This document shows, piece by piece, positions 5,389 to 6,003 of a stretch of DNA of 6,003 nt. Numbering within the stretch: position 1 is the stretch's first letter; every line of letters begins with the position of its first letter. Location of the stretch: NCBI GenBank assembly GCA_023260935.1, contig JALQTL010000305.1, forward strand, positions 1 to 6,003, given 5' to 3'. Origin of the DNA: Paracoccaceae bacterium. Lineage in GTDB: Bacteria > Pseudomonadota > Alphaproteobacteria > Rhodobacterales > Rhodobacteraceae. Under the pieces are notes generated by a model that was not told the DNA's origin, made no database searches, and worked only from the letters and a program-made list of their open reading frames with translations. Made by a program: the position numbers and the translations under genes.

Positions 5389-6003
5389 ATGACCGTCACC
5401 GTCGGACATGACAGCCAGAAAACCCGCAAGACCCTGACCGCAGGCGGCCAGACCGTCAGCTATTATTCGATCCCCGCCGCGCAGGAAGCAGGCTTGGGCG
5501 ATTTTTCGAAGCTTCCCGCCGCGCTGAAGGTGGTTTTGGAAAACATGCTGCGCTTCGAAGACGGCAAGACCGTCAGCGTTGACGACATCAAGGCCTTTGC
5601 CGAATGGGCAAAGCTGGGCGGCAAGAACCCGCGCGAGATCGCCTATCGCCCTGCCCGCGTGCTGATGCAGGATTTCACCGGCGTGCCAGCCGTGGTGGAC
5701 CTGGCAGCGATGCGTGACGGCATCAAGGCGCTTGGCGGGGACGCACAGAAAATCAACCCGCTGAACCCGGTGGATCTGGTCATCGACCATTCCGTGATGA
5801 TCGACGAATTCGGCACTCCGCGCGCCTTTCAGGCCAACGTGGACCGCGAATATGAACGGAACATGGAACGCTATGTCTTCCTGAAATGGGGACAGAACGC
5901 CTTCAACAACTTCCGCGTCGTGCCGCCCGGGACCGGCATCTGCCATCAGGTGAACCTTGAATATCTGGCCCAGACCGTCTGGACCGATACCGATCAGAAC
6001 GGC
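5389..6003 (+). CDS. acnA: Aconitate hydratase A, N-terminal part (3' truncated by window edge)
   Basis: AcnA interconverts citrate and isocitrate in the TCA cycle using a [4Fe-4S] cluster, in the cytoplasm. ATG at 5389 follows a near-perfect ribosome site AAGGAGG (5376-5382) at 6 bases. The 205 codons visible are open to the window edge; the family is about 890-930 residues long. Diagnostic stretches of the AcnA/IRP1 branch are SYYSIPAA (24-31), LPAALKVVLENMLR (42-55), RVLMQDFTGVPAVVD (90-104) with the active-site Gln-Asp, NPVDLVIDHSV (126-136), and RYVFLKWGQNAFNNFRVVPP leading into GTGICHQVNLEYL (161-193). The three cluster-binding cysteines lie beyond the window. AcnB and 2-methylisocitrate dehydratases differ in domain order or in these blocks, so AcnA is the best fit. 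The long leader, with a tandem repeat, suggests regulated transcription. Confidence 0.96.
   Translation, partial: MTVTVGHDSQKTRKTLTAGGQTVSYYSIPAAQEAGLGDFSKLPAALKVVLENMLRFEDGKTVSVDDIKAFAEWAKLGGKNPREIAYRPARVLMQDFTGVPAVVDLAAMRDGIKALGGDAQKINPLNPVDLVIDHSVMIDEFGTPRAFQANVDREYERNMERYVFLKWGQNAFNNFRVVPPGTGICHQVNLEYLAQTVWTDTDQNG

Noticed and set aside
5359..5946. - strand open frame (195 codons) opposite the start of acnA
   Set aside because: The + strand carries an unmistakable AcnA N-terminus with a strong ribosome site, so this is a shadow frame.
1..6003. Mobile elements, CRISPR arrays, tRNA/rRNA genes or toxin-antitoxin/defence genes
   Set aside because: I saw no transposase or integrase motifs, long terminal repeats, spaced repeats or structured RNA genes. 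Base and codon use look uniform and all genes are intact apart from the two cut by the window edges.

Overview
This GC-rich 6 kb window carries six substantial protein genes and one very small one. It looks like chromosome of an alphaproteobacterium, most likely Rhodobacterales (Rhodobacteraceae). The clues are codon use strongly biased to G/C at third positions, a divergent FliG of the type I associate with that order, an alphaproteobacterial PurB and AcnA, and a DUF1223 thioredoxin-like protein. The assignment comes from protein character only; no database was searched.

Layout, left to right. (1) The C-terminal part of purB (adenylosuccinate lyase, + strand, cut by the window edge) ends at 578 and is followed by a strong 9-bp GC-rich hairpin. 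(2) Two small exported proteins lie 22 bp apart on the + strand: a TPR-repeat protein (681-1220) and a 51-residue cysteine-containing peptide (1243-1398). Both carry the same C-x5-W-D-x5-C module just after the signal peptide. (3) A stand-alone fliG-like flagellar motor switch gene (1475-2560) is preceded by a near-match to the CtrA master-regulator site (CTAA-N7-TTAA), which overlaps a hairpin after the small gene. Two more hairpins follow fliG. (4) A two-gene unit encodes an EamA/DMT-type 10-TM transporter (2654-3538) and an LpxL/HtrB-family acyltransferase (3535-4431), coupled by an ATGA stop/start overlap. (5) A convergent DUF1223 thioredoxin-like exported protein lies on the - strand (4446-5147). 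The facing stop codons of this gene and the acyltransferase gene sit in the two arms of one perfect inverted repeat. (6) A 241-bp divergent intergenic region contains a tandem TTG(G)CATACAA repeat and a 7-bp inverted repeat. (7) The 5' part of acnA (aconitase A, + strand, from 5389) runs off the right edge.

The window is mostly housekeeping genes (purine synthesis, TCA cycle) interleaved with envelope, export and motility functions. There is no sign of mobile elements, CRISPR arrays, tRNA or rRNA. I see no clearly new multi-gene system. The points most worth a second look are the shared cysteine/Trp-Asp module in the two adjacent exported proteins, the CtrA-like site placed to control an isolated and biochemically odd FliG, and the repeat upstream of acnA.
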